Shown one piece after another: positions 34,296-47,900 of a stretch of 64,000 nt of DNA. The notes under the pieces are model-generated. The model did no database searches and was not told the origin of the DNA. It saw only the letters and a list, made by a program, of their open reading frames with translations. The DNA comes from Meloidogyne chitwoodi (Eukaryota > Nematoda > Chromadorea > Rhabditida > Meloidogynidae). The position numbers and the translations under genes are program-made. Location: positions 620,001 through 684,000 of the forward strand of contig JACZZP010000019.1 in NCBI GenBank assembly GCA_015183035.1. Reading direction: 5' to 3'. Each line of letters starts with the position of its first letter. Position 1 is the stretch's first letter.

Positions 34296-37117
34296 AAAGG
34301 TCCAATGTAATCACAAAAAGTATTATTTAAAATAAATATAAAATTTAAAGCATAGGCTATTAGTTTAAAAAAATAATAAATTTATTAAAGATAAAATAAA
34401 ATTTATATAAAAAAAATAAAAAAATCATCTTTTATACAAAATTTATATTTGCATGTAGGACCAACCGCCACCTTCTCAAATTTTTTACCCTATAAAACTG
34501 AACTAAGATACATTTGCATAGTTAGTAGAACAGGTATAGAGAAAAAGAGTAATTGAAAAATATTAGTAGAGAAAAAAAAATCGATATATTTATTTTTTAG
34601 TTATATTTAAAAAAAAAATTAAATTTATATTTAAACTTCTAATTTACACATTTTGAAAATGGCAAATGAATTCACAACAAGTATTATTTAAAATAAATAT
34701 AAAATTTAAAGCATAGGCTATTATTAAAAAAAAATATAAATTTACTAAAGATAGAATAAAATAAAATTTATGGAAAAAAATATTTTTTTATTGTTCTTCC
34801 TGTTTTTTGCCTACTACCAAACAAGACAGAGGAAACCTACGATTATCGCATAAAACTAAATTGAATTTAAATTTAAATAAACCCAATTTTATTTTTTTAT
34901 TTTTAATAAGAAATTGTATAAAAATTATTTAATAAAATCAAATTAAAATATTAAAATATATAAAAAAAAGAAAAATTAGTGGAATTGATCAATAAAGAAA
35001 ACGCTAGTTTATTTTCGACGTATTATCATTAAAGAATAAAATTATGTAAAAACAATAAAAATTTCTTTTATTGTATATGGAAGTTGTCTGCTAACTTTTG
35101 GAATATTAATGAAAAGGTAGAACACAAATTTATTGAAATTAAATTTTTTAATTTTTATTCGAACAGTCTTTATCAATACAATATTTTTTTCACATCAATC
35201 CTCTTCTGCTTCAAACAATACAGTTAACTATTTTTTTATTCAACAAAATAATTATATTTGAATTATTCAAAACAAGAAAATTTCCGAAAGGAGAACACTG
35301 TTGTTTGTTAAGAATTACTTTAATTATATTTCGATTCAAACAATTAAACCATTTTATTAAAATTTATTATAACAATAATTAATTGTATCAAAGATATTAA
35401 ATTTATGAAATTTTAGGGCGTTTAAATATAATAAAAATTTTTATAAAAAAATTTAATTTTTTAACAACACTTACACAAAATTTTACAAAAATCAGGAATA
35501 AATACATATAAATTTAATAACAAAAGCAGAAAAAATTAAGCAAGATGAATATTTACATAAGTCAACACTAATAAAAATTCGGGATGAACTAGAGTTAAAA
35601 ATTACTAAATTAAAAATCTAAAAGACGAATTAAATAAAAATAAGTTAGTGGATAATACAAAAAGTGATTAATCAAACAAATTACTTAATATTTTAAAATT
35701 AATTTTTTTAAATTTGATAATATTTATTATATATTAAATAAAATTGTTAAAATAATTAATATCAACATTCCTTAGAAACATGCTTAATTTAATTGCGAAA
35801 AGAAAAACTTCTTATAGCATTGCATTTCTTTGCGGTGTATTCAACTTAAATTAAAATGAGTTTATAACATAATAATATAGTTGACTGTGTTTCCTGTGCT
35901 ATTTGCTTATTACCAAACAAAACAGAAAAAACTTACGATAAAACTAAATTGAATTTAAATTTAAATAAATCCAATTTTATTTTTTATTTTTAATAAGAAA
36001 TTGTATTAAAAATTATTTAATAAAATCAAAAAAAAAATATTAAAGTATAAAAGAAGAAAAATTAATAAAATTGCAAACAAAGAATAAACGCGATCCTATC
36101 TTCTACGTATTATATTATTAATTTAAAAAATACTTAAATTATCCAAAAATATATTTTAAATATAATTCCAATAATTTTATTAATTAATCTAAATTAAATA
36201 TAATTAAACATTAATAAAAAAATAAAAAATAATTTTGTGTGTTATTCGCAATTTTCTTGGAGGAAAATAAGCAATGAATAACAACGCAATTACTTCATAA
36301 TCGTGGCAAAAACATTTTTTGACTAAAAAACTTAAAATAATATTAAAATATTTTATTTTTATTCTTCATTCATTAAAATATTATTAATTATCATTTACAT
36401 GATATCATAAATAAATATAAAAATATATTTATTTAAATAAATTAGCCATACCAAGTTTAAATTCTATTACCCACGTTTCGATTCTATTATAGTTATCCCT
36501 TAATTGATTTTTATAAATAATAAATTATTAACTATGTAAATAACTTTTAAAATTAAAAAATTTTTATAAAGAAACAATGTATAATCAAAAAATGGCAGTT
36601 CATTCCCTAGGTGCTCCAACTCGTAATCTCACACATTACGTGATAAATTAATTTTTATAATGGAAGTATAATTAAAAATAAAGGCGATCTTTCAATAATA
36701 CTTGGAGCTTGGAGCTGTGGTAGCATGTGATGAGATCATTAATTTAATTAAAACGACATTGATATTAAATAATTAAAATTAATAAATATGCCTAATTAAA
36801 TAGTTTAATATACTTATTTAATTATTATGTTTAAAATTGAAATATGGAAACATTTAAATGAATAATTAAACTAATCATTTTTAAATTAAAAATAAATTTA
36901 AATTATTTAAAAAATAAAACTTAATTTAACAGGGAACGGCCTTGAGCAAGACATCTCATTTATTATTTAAAAAATTATTTTATAACTTTTAAATAAAAGT
37001 GTAAACGTTATAAAAATTTTAAAATAAAAGTAAAATTTTAATAATGAAACAAAGAAAAAACTACGTAGGAAAATTAACAAGGATTGTAAATAAAAATTTC
37101 AGGTACAGAAGAGGACA

Positions 37118-37225
37118 TAATTAATTTAATAATAATTAATTTAATAATAATTAATTTAATAATAATTAATTTAATAATAATTAATTTAATAATAATTAAT
37201 TTAATAATAATTAATTTAATAATAT
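37118..37225. repeat. 15-bp tandem repeat (taataattaatttaa)
   Basis: About seven near-perfect head-to-tail copies of taataattaatttaa. The corresponding place in the related block (about 20,620) has a single unit, so the array expanded after the blocks diverged. Confidence 0.88.
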
Positions 37226-39329
37226 TCATAATTAAATAAATTTGAATTATCTGATTAAATGGTCATTTCGGAATTGCTATAGGGATTGAATTTAAAAAAA
37301 TAAACAAATTAATTAATTATATAAATTTTATAGAATTACAATTTTTTGGTAATAACCGGATTTGATTTCTTCATAAAAACAAAATAAATTCTGCTTGAAA
37401 AAATATTTTTGAATTAACATTTTGTTTTTAACAAGAAGGCGAACTTGAATAAAATTGTTGATTATATCAATATTAATAAATAAAAACAAAATAAAAATAA
37501 AAATAAATTAGTATAATTAAAATTAATAAATATTAAATAAAATTTTATTTTTTTAAGTTAAAAATTATTCTTTTAAGTGGTAAAAAATAATTTAATATTA
37601 ATAAAAAATATTACTTTTTTTGATCGATTTTTGGCACAATGCTTGAAAATATATTAAAAAAGACGAACAAAAAATGGAAAAAAAAATTTATATTAAAAAT
37701 AAAAAATTAATTTGGCATTTAATCTATTAAAAATAATAATAATTTTTTATCTAATTATTTTCAATTTAAATTTAAAAAAATTAATTTTTAATTTTTTTGC
37801 GATTACAAAGTTTTTTAATAATATTATTAATGAAATAATTAAATATTTAATAAATTCTATTTTTTAATTTATACTGATTTTTTTAATATTCATTTTTTTT
37901 AATAATTAAAAAAATTAAAAAATGATTTTTTCACAAAAATTTACATTAAACTTTAAAGTTTTATACCTATTAATTCTTCTAATGTATTTTTTAAAGACAA
38001 TTTTGATTATGTGCATCTCCGCTTTTTGCTATTAAAACGCTCAAGGAATTATTATTTCGAGAAGTATTTTGACTAGCAAATTAATTAAATAAAATAAATC
38101 TGTCATTTATATAGAAAATATTTTTTATCAAAAAAAATATTTTTAATATTTAAACTAAATAAAAGTTCTTAAAATTATTAATATTTAATCTCTTCAATCG
38201 AGAGCGCAATTATTATAATTTTTATTTATCGAGCAAAGAATATATTGAAAATAATATCTATTTTTAATTTAATTTAAAAATATTTCATATAAAATTAAAT
38301 AAAAATTAAAAAAATTTATATAGATTCAGTGAAATTTTATTCAATGAATAAATGTTCTTGTCAACATTATTAGTTACTGTGCCCAATTAATCTGAATTAT
38401 ATTTTAACAAAAATTATTATTTTTCTAGTTTCTTCTCGCATGGCACAATGATGGTTCAAAAGATTTCGTACAAATAGAATTTAATATTTTAATAAACTTA
38501 ATCAATCTATGATTAATTTACAGCAAAAAGTAAAGTCATCAAACCAAAAGGATTTAATAATAAATTTAAAAAAAAATATCTGTTTAAATAATTATGTATA
38601 GAAAGTTGACGATGAACATAATCAAATATTAATTTAATTAATTCTATTTAGTAAAGAGTCCAAAGGGATACAAAATCCCACGTAAAACACATTTAGTACC
38701 AAGACCAAAAAAAGTAAATCCAAATAGAACTTTAGAATATCCGAATTACATAATAATTAAATCAAGGAAAATAAGAATTAGTTAACAAAAATAAAAATTA
38801 ACATAAATTTAAAAAATTTTTATGCAAAAAAAAAATACAATTAATTATTATTTTTAAATAAATACTATTATATATAAAAAATTAAACAATAAATAAATAT
38901 TAAAAATTCTATTATTATATTAAAAATGTTATAAAAAAGACGCAAATTATGTCATAAAATATATTAATTATATCTTAATTATTAATTTTTATATAATTCT
39001 ATTAAATATTTAAATATTTTTTGATAATAAAAATTTATTCACGGATGGAAAAATCGATCAAATGATTCATTTTTATCAATAACTAAATTCTAATCCAATT
39101 ATATTTAGAAAATATACATTTGTTTATTTATATAAGATTAGTTATTTTATAATATTAAATGAAATAAGAGTTGATAAAAATATATTATATATACTAATAT
39201 TTTTTAAATTTAGAAATATTTATTAATTGATTTTTATTTAAATATTTTAAATTAATTTAAAAAATAAATAACACATAAAGATAATAAAATTCATGAGCAT
39301 TAAAAAAAAGAAAATTTAGTTTAGTTCAA

Positions 39330-39585
39330 TTAAATAAATAATAATAACATTATTCTTATTGCGTCCGTAAAAACAAAATTTTCAAAATATTCAATAATAG
39401 CAAACGGCAATTCAGTAAATGCAGGTTGGTAATAAATTCCATAATTTATTTCGCAACCTGCTGAGAACCATTTCATATTTCGTACCATCAAATAACTATG
39501 GTAACCATCTGTTGTAATTAAATCTCTAGTCCTTCCATTTATATATCCAATAATTAAATTTAAGCTGGGTTTATCTGCATTTTCA
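39330..39585 (-). pseudogene. Orphan exon of unknown protein
   Basis: A minus-strand frame of 84 codons is open from a splice-acceptor-like ttttacag (39,592-39,586) down to TAA at 39,330. It has balanced, non-repetitive composition (for example LIIGYINGRTRDLITTDGYH and WFSAGCEINYGIYYQPAFTE) that is unlikely in random 85% AT sequence. It has no ATG near its start, as expected for an internal or last exon. I see no neighbouring exon in a matching phase, and the family is not recognised. It may be a captured or decayed host exon. Confidence 0.5.
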
Positions 39586-40359
39586 CTGTAAAAATTCTAT
39601 CGAGCAAATAAAAAATAATATCTATTTTTAATTTAATTTTTTAAAATTATTTCATATTAAATTAAATAAAAATTTAAATTAAATAAATATATTTAATTAA
39701 AATTTTAAAGAAAATAATATAAATTTATAAAATAAAAATATTTTAATAATTTATTTTTAAAATTTGTTTATTTCGTTGAAGTAAACAAGGCTTACAAATT
39801 CAAAAAAAAATTTTTGTCAAAGCTTATGAGATGCTAACAAAACTTGGAAAAGAAACCTAACTGGAGCAAGGGATTCAACCGATAGATTTTGTCGTTCAAT
39901 CAAACATACATAGCTGGACATGAACTCCATGATGAGAGACTAAATAATGCACTCTCAATTATATAATAATAGAATAATCTTAACTTATTAAAATAAAGGA
40001 TGATAGCAATATTTGATTTTTTAATGATTTGAACATAAATTATTGGAATGTATTCGGCTTAAATTAAAATGAATTTATAAAAATAATATTATAATATTTT
40101 AAATAAATTAATTATTTATTAATATATATTAAATAAGTATTACTAAATATATAAAAAAATAAAAATATATTTTTGATAAAATTTATTTTTAATTTAATTA
40201 TAAAATGGAAAAACACAACTTTTAAATAAAAAACCTTATATGTTGCACACACCTCCGTAACACAATAGAATGAAAGTTTAAATAAAATTTTAGACAAGAG
40301 AAAATGTAAATGAATCTGAATAAAATTTATGATATAATAAATATCTTCAAATTAAATTA

Positions 40360-40635
40360 TTAATTAAAAACGATTCATCAACATGAAATCAAGGAGTCCT
40401 GCCCATTCGAGTCCTGTTTATGTAGCATTTCATATGTGGATTAGAAATGAGCAAGAAGATCATAACAAAGCAATTTATTAAAAATAATTTTAAAAATTTT
40501 AAAAAACTTGAACGTATTTATTAATTAAATAATTAAATCTATTAAACTCTAAAATATTACATTTCTAAAATTAAATTCAAAAATTTTCTAAATACAGGTA
40601 TTCTTATTATTTAATTTTAGACAGATGGTCTAGAC
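40360..40635. repeat. Repeat flanking the hAT, partner of 44,490-44,720
   Basis: Shared landmarks atgaaatcaaggagtcctg and attaaattcaaaaattttct occur in both copies. Together with 43,875-44,050 versus 44,725-44,900 they form two copies of one sequence, one carrying the hAT and one without it. Confidence 0.8.
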
Positions 40636-40655
40636 ATCAATACCAGTGATCGGAA

Positions 40656-40905
40656 AGTTCCAGTTCCAGTTCCGGAACTATGCAGTTCCAGTTCCAGTTC
40701 CGGAACTGGAACTATGGAACTATCAACTTTCTGGAACTGGTTCGGAACTGGAACTATGGAACTACCATATTTCTGGAACTGGTTCGGAACTGGAACTATG
40801 GAACTACCATATTTCTGGAACTGGTTTGGAACTGGAACTATGGAACTGGTTGATGCCTGGAACTGGTTTGGAACTAGTTCCAGAACTAGTTCCTAAGGGT
40901 ATTTT
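40656..40905 (+). repeat. 5' subterminal repeat array of the hAT
   Basis: Reiterated ggaactggaactatggaact and ggaactggttcggaactgg units, each about 45-60 bp with a variable middle. Such subterminal repeats are commonly transposase-binding sites in hAT elements; here that role is inferred. Confidence 0.8.
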
Positions 40906-41141
40906 TCCACAATTAAAAACTTTTTAATTGTATGGCAAAATGTCTTAAGGGCGAATATTAATGTAAACGGGTAGCCCTATTTGTCGCAGGCCGGCAAATT
41001 TCACTTGCAAACAGAAATGCCTTTTGCGTACAGGTAGACCGCCAACTAGTAATTTACCAATTTTACAAAGTTTAAAATTATTTTTCGTTTTTTAATTTTA
41101 TTTTGATCAAGCGATTAAATAAAGATTAATTAAATTATATA

Positions 41142-43543
41142 ATGAATAATACAGCAATTATTTGGACTATAAAAATTGATGATGGAAAAACATTTTTTCA
41201 AAAGACTGATGAGGGAGACACATTATGTAATATTTGTGTTGATAAACCATGCAAGAATTGCAAAAACAAAAGGCCATGTGTTTTGAAAGGCTATTTTACG
41301 TCAAATGCAAGAAAACATTTGCGAACAATGCATGCTTTGGAATACAAACAATTTGGTGAGAAGGAAAAAGAAGACAATGAAGAACCACCTAAGAAGCAGC
41401 AAAAGAATTTGCCTAAAAACACATGCCAAGCAGATGTTAACGGTTTTTTTCAAAAAATCAATGTTCCTAAACAAGTCATGGAAGAACAGGTTTTTTCATT
41501 TTTAAACTTTTTTCTAATATTAAAAATAGAAATGTTTACTTGCTCGCTTCATTGCCCGTCCCACAATACCAATATCGATTGTAGAAAATCCAGAATTTAG
41601 ATATTTATTGGAAAACTATGATTCGCGATTTAAAATTCCTTCAAGCGGTTCAGCCAAAGCAATCTTGATTCAGAGAGCAGCCAATATACTGGAAGATATA
41701 AAAATCTCTCTGAAAAATTCAGTGTCAAAAGTATGCAAAAATGCTTAAATTTTATATAATGTAGGATAAATTAAGGTGACAATTGCATTAGACATTTGGT
41801 CTGATTCTTTTTTCAAGCATAGTTACTTAGGAATGACTGGTCATTTTATTACTTTCGATTTCAAACCAAAAAAGGTATATAAAAAATGAAGAATGGTAAA
41901 AATTTATTAATAGGTATTTATTGGAATAAATTCAATAAAAAATCATGATGCAGATACAATTCGAAAAATTTCTGATAGTATGCTTAAAAAAGTTGGTATA
42001 TTAGACGAAAATATTTTAGTTTACATGACTGATAATGGAAGCAATATGATAAAAGCTTACAAGAACGATTTTGAAGGTTTTTTTTAATTTTATTAATTTA
42101 ATAATCAAAATCAGAAATGACAATGCTAATTGAACATGATAAAGTTATTGATGATGATAGGCTAGAGATCAACAATTTTCACAAAATAATATATTTGGTT
42201 TCGAGGAGGAAGAAGAAACTGATGTAGAAACAGATCAGGAAAGTTTTATTAGTGAAATACACTTAACATTAATTAGAACTGATTCAAATGAATATGACGT
42301 GGCATATCTTTTTTAATTGAAAATAAAATAAAAAATTAACCAAGTTGGAAACTGAACATAGAGTAATTTTCAACAAAAGAATCTCCTGTTTTGCTCATAC
42401 ATTAGTTCTTTGTCTGAAAAAGGTGTTTGATCCTGAATTAGCAACATGTGCGACAATAAAAAAAACTCGTGAAGTTTGTCGAAAATTTAAAAAATCACAA
42501 AAGGCAACAGAGGAATTAATTAATCGTAGTAAAAAAGTTGTGCTTCTACCACATGAAATACGTTGGGGCACTGTTTTCATAATGGTTAATAGAATTTGTG
42601 AAATTTTCGAAGAAGTGAATCAGGTTTATTATTATTGAATATTTTAATATATCAAATAAATTTGTAAAGATCTGTTTTATGAGAAATTGGCCAGTTTTAG
42701 ATGGAAACGACAAAATATATCTAGATGCAATTAAGGAATTATTAAAGCCATTTTATGAAACTTTGATTTCATCGCAAAAAGATTTTGGTGCAGCCTCAAA
42801 AATTTTTGGAATTTTGAAAAAATTGATAATCCACTGTAAAAATTTTATGGTTAATTAAAATTAATATTAAAAAAAATCAATTATTTTTAAGAGCCAATCT
42901 AGGAATGCTAATGAGCTCGCAAAAAATTTGGCAGAATTAGTTGAAAAAAGATTCGATTACATAATAAATTTCAGTTCAACAAATTTTTGTCCCCATTTTG
43001 CTCTAGCTGCCTTATTTGATCCTAATGAAGCTGTTAATGTAAACTTTTCGATGGAATCAATTAAATTTTTAGTTTCTCGTTGTATAGAAGTAGATCAAGA
43101 GGTAAATTATTTAAAATATTTTTTATTTTTAAATTTTAGTTATCATTACACATTGATGATCAATTTCAAGTCGAATTAGATGAAAGGACTAAAAGACTAC
43201 AGGAATTGAATGCTCCAAGTTCCATGCAAACTCCTTATGCTTTTGCTGAAAAATATTTAATTGATGTTTATTCACAGCAGGTCCCCATTTGTGCTCTTGA
43301 ATTTTGGAAAAAAATGAGTGTTCAGGATCATATTGTTAGTTTTTAAAATTATTATCTTAAAATAATTTTTTAAAATAATAGAAACCACTTCTCAGAAATG
43401 GATTAAGTTATTTAGCAATTCCTGGTACAACTGCACCAATTGAAAGAGTATTTAGCTCTGCTGGATTATCAACTAAGGGAATCATGAATCGAACTGAAGA
43501 GAAATTGTTAAATGCAAAGTTATTGGTACATCTTAACAGTTAA
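41142..43543 (+). CDS. hAT transposase, ten exons, about 655 aa
   Basis: Exons 41142-41489, 41530-41730, 41776-41874, 41914-42076, 42168-42298, 42345-42623, 42670-42849, 42892-43101, 43140-43334 and 43382-43543 join with GT-AG introns, mostly 38-46 nt, in one phase and without a stop. The acceptor at 42,167 is the least certain. The N-terminus has a BED-type zinc finger (CNIC, then HLRTMH). LLARFIARPTIPISIVENP is the standard block after it. The first catalytic Asp is in IALDIWSD and the second in YMTDNGSNMIKA. CFAHTLVLCL and EIRWGTVF mark the following blocks. The C-terminal hATC dimerisation domain is LSYLAIPGTTAPIERVFSSA. The enzyme cuts and pastes the element by binding its ends. All key blocks are present, so it may be active. 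Confidence 0.9.
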
Positions 43544-43620
43544 ATATATTATAAATATTATTGAAATGTCACTTGTTTATAAAAATTGATAAAAAAAATT
43601 TTAATTCAAATAGCTTAAAA

Positions 43621-43850
43621 AAATTTGGAACTGGAACTGCTTTGGAACTAGTTCCGGAACTGGAACTGGAACTATGAAAATTAAAAATGCAGTTCCGGAA
43701 CTGGAACTGGAACTATGAAAATTAAAAATGCAGTTCCGGAACTGGAACTGGAACTATGAAAATTAAAAATGCAGTTCCGGAACTGGAACTGGAACTGCAA
43801 AAATTTAAAAACAAGTTCCGGAACTGGAACTAGTTCCGTAGAAATTTTGG
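43621..43850 (+). repeat. 3' subterminal repeat array of the hAT
   Basis: Three near-identical copies of a roughly 48-bp unit made of gcagttccggaactggaact, ggaactatgaaaattaaaaa, and partial copies outside them, reading into the right terminus. Confidence 0.88.
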
Positions 43851-44093
43851 AACTTTCCGATCACTGATCAATACACAAAATTACATTTTTTAAAATTATT
43901 TTATATTAATTTTGAATAAAAATTTAAAACCAAATTTACTGATTTAATAATAAAATATAATTATTTAATTTTTAAAAATAAAAAAATGGTCTAATATGCC
44001 AACCTCATACAAAAAAATATATTAGGGAGACAAGGAAAAATAAATCAGCGCGACAAGTATTAAATAAACTTAACTATATTTATTTTTAGCGTT

Positions 44094-44366
44094 CATATGT
44101 CCATATTTGCTGAACCAGAAGAAGTGCTACATTCTTACGAATCTTATTGGTTAACAGATAAAAAAATTGGATCACAAAATTGGTATGCTTTTTTCTATTA
44201 TTAAAATGAGAATATGATTTTATATATAATTTTCTTTTATATTACGTATTTTTTTTATGTAAATAATGTTAATTATCAATTATTTAGGAAAATGCCTGTA
44301 ATTATGATGCTGTAGCTGAGCTTGTTACACTCAGTAGTTTCCTCAAACGATCCATTTCAGTATAAG
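44094..44366 (+). pseudogene. Possible coding remnants of unknown origin
   Basis: Two short open stretches with splice-like borders. 44,095-44,184 follows ttttttag-type sequence and reads MSIFAEPEEVLHSYESYWLT. 44,287-44,366 follows tatttag and reads ACNYDAVAELVTLSSFLKRS, then stops. Their phases do not join cleanly (first ends in phase 2, second is open in phase 0), so they may belong to a decayed gene or have lost exons between them. No family recognised. Confidence 0.3.
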
Positions 44367-44489
44367 AGTTTTTATATATTACTAAAGCTGGTTCTTTACT
44401 GCATAAAAATTAATATTTAAAAAGTATGACTTGATATGAGTGGAAAGAAATGGCAAATTATTTGATTTTTATGATTATTAAGTTTAATT

Positions 44490-44920
44490 ATTATTTAAAG
44501 ACGAATCAACAGAATGAAATCAAGGAGTCCTGTCCAATCGAGACCTGTTCATTATGAATCTTTAGATTTAGGAGAATGGATTAAAACAAAGCAATTTATT
44601 AAAATATAAAAAACTTAAACGTATTTATTAATTAAATAAAAAAATCTATTAAACACTAAAATATTGTATTTCTAAAATTAAATTCAAAAATTTTCTAAAA
44701 ACGAACTAAATGGTCTTCACATTACTTAATCAAAATTACATATAATTAATTTTTTAATTATTTTATATAAAATTTGAATAAAAATTTAAAATAAATTTAC
44801 AGATTTAATAATAAAATATATTTATAATTTTTTAAATTTTTTGAATTTTACTTAAAAATAAAAAAGGTTTAATATGCAGACCATTATACAAGAATAGATG
44901 AAGACATCAGCGCAGCAATT
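44490..44920. repeat. Uninterrupted partner of the sequence flanking the hAT
   Basis: Aligns with 40,360-40,635 plus 43,875-44,050 and lacks the hAT between them. No coding. Confidence 0.75.
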
Positions 44921-47900
44921 ATATTGTGATAAATCCAATTACAAAAGTTTCTAATGCTATTTTGCAGAATGGAATAAAAAAATTTTTAAAACTGATTGAA
45001 TTGGTATATAGCTGGATTTTATAGTATAATTTTGTCTAAAAATCAGGAGTAACGCCTGCCATGATGAATGGAATTTGTGCTGGATATCCAGCTTTCTTAT
45101 GTAATTCAGCATTTGCCGCTCTGATCCCTTCGACTCGTGGTCATAGAGCAACAATATCATTGCAGCTTTCAGCTTATTTCAATTCAAGTTCTCCAACTAT
45201 AAATATTGTATTTAATTAAATAAATTAATAAAAATATTAAAATTAATTATTTAAAATTAAATTAAAAAATATAATATGTAAGACTACATTGTGGGGGCTC
45301 AGCCGATTTTAAACTTATCATAAAATTAAAAAAAAATAATTTAAGAAAATAAAAATATTAAATTCTTCAATTGTCTACAATTTTTTTTAATTCTTCAATA
45401 TTTAATTTTTATTTACTATATTAAATTTAAAATAAAAAATTTTAAAGACTATACATACGACTTATTTGAGAACATTTATAACAAAAAATTTTAAATATAG
45501 TTAAATACTTCAAAAAATTATTTATTAAAATGATACAATTTTTAAAATTATATAAATTTTAAAAAGAAAGACAACTTTTTGAAGAATTATTCCAATATAT
45601 TTCAATAATTAAAATCTTCTTAATTAAATTACCTGCATATCATCCCATGACGTGCTCTTAGAAAAAGAACAAAAATAATTTTTAATTGTTTAAAATAACC
45701 ATATTAAAATATTAATTAAATGGAAAGGATTTACAAATTACACGGAAGCTTAGGTCTGGATACTGTATTTGGAATCTTTACGAACAACCTTTCAACGCTT
45801 AATTATTTAAATAAATATCGCTTAATAGCGACAAAACTCAAATATTTAATTAAATACTTATTTGAAAAAATAAAGAAAATCTTGCATATATTGCTATTTA
45901 ATTAGCAAGCGACGATATAATAAAACACAAAACTTCACATCACACATATTAAATTTAATATTTATTAAAATTGTAGTTCTAAAAGGAATAACTCTAATTG
46001 TTGTTGAATAAAATTTAAAACAAAATTTTACAGGTTTATAGCTAGAGAAGATAAATCATTGACAATTACAATAATTAACTTTATTAAAAATATACGAACA
46101 CTCACTCCTACATTGAAAAAATTTTGGCAAATTTCTTCTAACAAAGAAAACAAACAACCAAATTTGAAAAATTCGTTAAAAGTCTCACAAATGCTAATAT
46201 AAATAAAGTTTTACTAAATTAATTTATTAATTAAATTAAAATAATATTATAATTAAAAATTTACTAAATACTAATTCAGTGGGAAAGAAAAAGAAATTAA
46301 AAGCGACCACTCCTTCAAAAAAAAATTATTTTTATTTTATAATTTAATTAATTAAAATGTATCAAAATTAAAAAAAGTATAACATAAACTTTATTAAATT
46401 GAAACATTTTAGAGCAATTGCATGTATGATTTCTGCATGGAAGAAGAATACACCAATGAAACATACAACGCCAAAAAATTTGTTTCTATAAAAACCTCCG
46501 CATTGATACCGCATTTCACGAAAAGAATTCAAGCGAGCAAAAATGCTAAACCTTGCAGGAATGAATGCTTTCAACAAGGCACTGGGAGAAAACAAATATT
46601 CGTTGAAGGAAGGACTAAAAATTGGGAAAAACAAAAAGAAGCAATCGCCAAATTTAACAACGGGAAAAATAAAAATCACATAAAAATATCTATAATTTAT
46701 GAACATAAAATAGGCGCAGATTTAGTAGAAAAATTTAGAAATCAAATAAACAATGAATAAAGTCAGAGATTTCCAAAACAATTCAATCATCTCCACCCTA
46801 TATTGAATTTATACAGGAGACCCATTTCATTTAGCATCAAATACTTATACTAAAAAAGTATATAAAATATAATTTTTATTTATTAAATCATTTACGATTT
46901 AAAATATTTTATTTAAAATAAATATTTATTTATAAAATAAAAAAATAATAATATAATTACAAAAATTTAAAGATAAATTTCATTGGTGGTCTATTACGCG
47001 TCTAAACTTGGGTCAATACTGTTGATAGAATTTTGTTTTGCAAGTTTTGACTGCGTAACCAACAATAATGAAACAAACACGGTTTATATTTTATTTTTAA
47101 ATATAATATTTATAGTTTTTAAGTTAAGAAGCGTGTTTTTACCGCTATAGATCAATTTTTAAAAATTAAAAAAATATTAAAATTTATTTATTAATTTTGC
47201 GTAAACTTAAATTAATAATTTTAAGTAGTATCAAAAGAAAGCAAACTACACAAAACGCAAATACACAAATCAAATTAATTTAACTAATAATTATAAAAGA
47301 AACTTATTTACCTAATTTAATAAAATTGTTTGAAAATATTTTTTTAAATAAATAAAATTATAATTTAAAAAAATAATATTTAAATAAAAAATAATATAAA
47401 TATTTTATATAATGTATTTTGTCATGGAGAAGGCATCGTTTCTAGAAGAACTTTTTTAATTATGGCAAACGAGTTTAAAACTTATTAGCAAAATAATAAA
47501 ATAGATTTTATAATTATAAAATGTAGTAAAACATTTAAATAAAAAAATTTCAAAATAATTTAAAAAATAAAAAAATATTAGCACATCTAACTTCAGGAAG
47601 TGCAAACATAAAATTTTGGCCAGAAGCATTATTTAAAATAAATATAAAAAAGAAAGCATAAGCGATTAGTTTTTTAAAAATTTAAATTTAGTTTAGATAA
47701 ATTAAAAATTATGCCAAAACAATATAAAATTTTTATTTTATATTAACAAGAAACGGAATTAAAGCTGCATGCTTCTTTGAGAAAACAGAATTATCCAATT
47801 TCTATAATACCAAGTTTAAATTAGAAGGAGTATTTGGATGCGTAGAACAATATTACATGTATAATAAAGCAATACATTTTGGATTTAAAGAATTGGCAAA

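Larger units (their letters stand above)
34296..40359. other. AT-rich repetitive region
   Basis: 34,310-34,440 and 34,665-34,780 are tandem-like copies of one family (caaaaagtattatttaaaat, gcataggctatta), with further copies at 47,629 and 47,951. 35,060-35,700 repeats 9410-10,330. 35,880-37,960 repeats 18,937-21,400. Apart from one minus-strand open exon (39,330-39,585), no coding sequence is supported. Confidence 0.65.
40644..43866 (+). mobile_element. Autonomous hAT transposon, 3,223 bp, apparently intact
   Basis: The 18-bp termini CAGTGATCGGAAAGTTCC are perfect inverted repeats, and the element is flanked by perfect 8-bp target duplications atcaatac (40,636-40,643 and 43,867-43,874). Subterminal arrays of ggaactggaactatg motifs fill both ends (about 40,660-40,900 and 43,620-43,850). 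The centre encodes a complete multi-exon transposase. A related repeat at 44,490-44,920 serves as a diverged empty site. Confidence 0.96.

Noticed and set aside
37118..37225. Regular repeats reminiscent of a CRISPR array
   Set aside because: Head-to-tail tandem units without spacers in a eukaryotic AT-rich region.
40646..40927. 93-aa and 60-aa repetitive ORFs (GTGSELELWNYH-like repeats)
   Set aside because: They are translations of the hAT subterminal DNA repeat array, lie before the real transposase start, and are open in two frames because the unit lacks stops.
46368..46760. Overlapping 112-aa ORFs on both strands
   Set aside because: Neither shows a domain, and the sense/antisense openness suggests chance in less AT-rich DNA. 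Recorded only as a weak hint.
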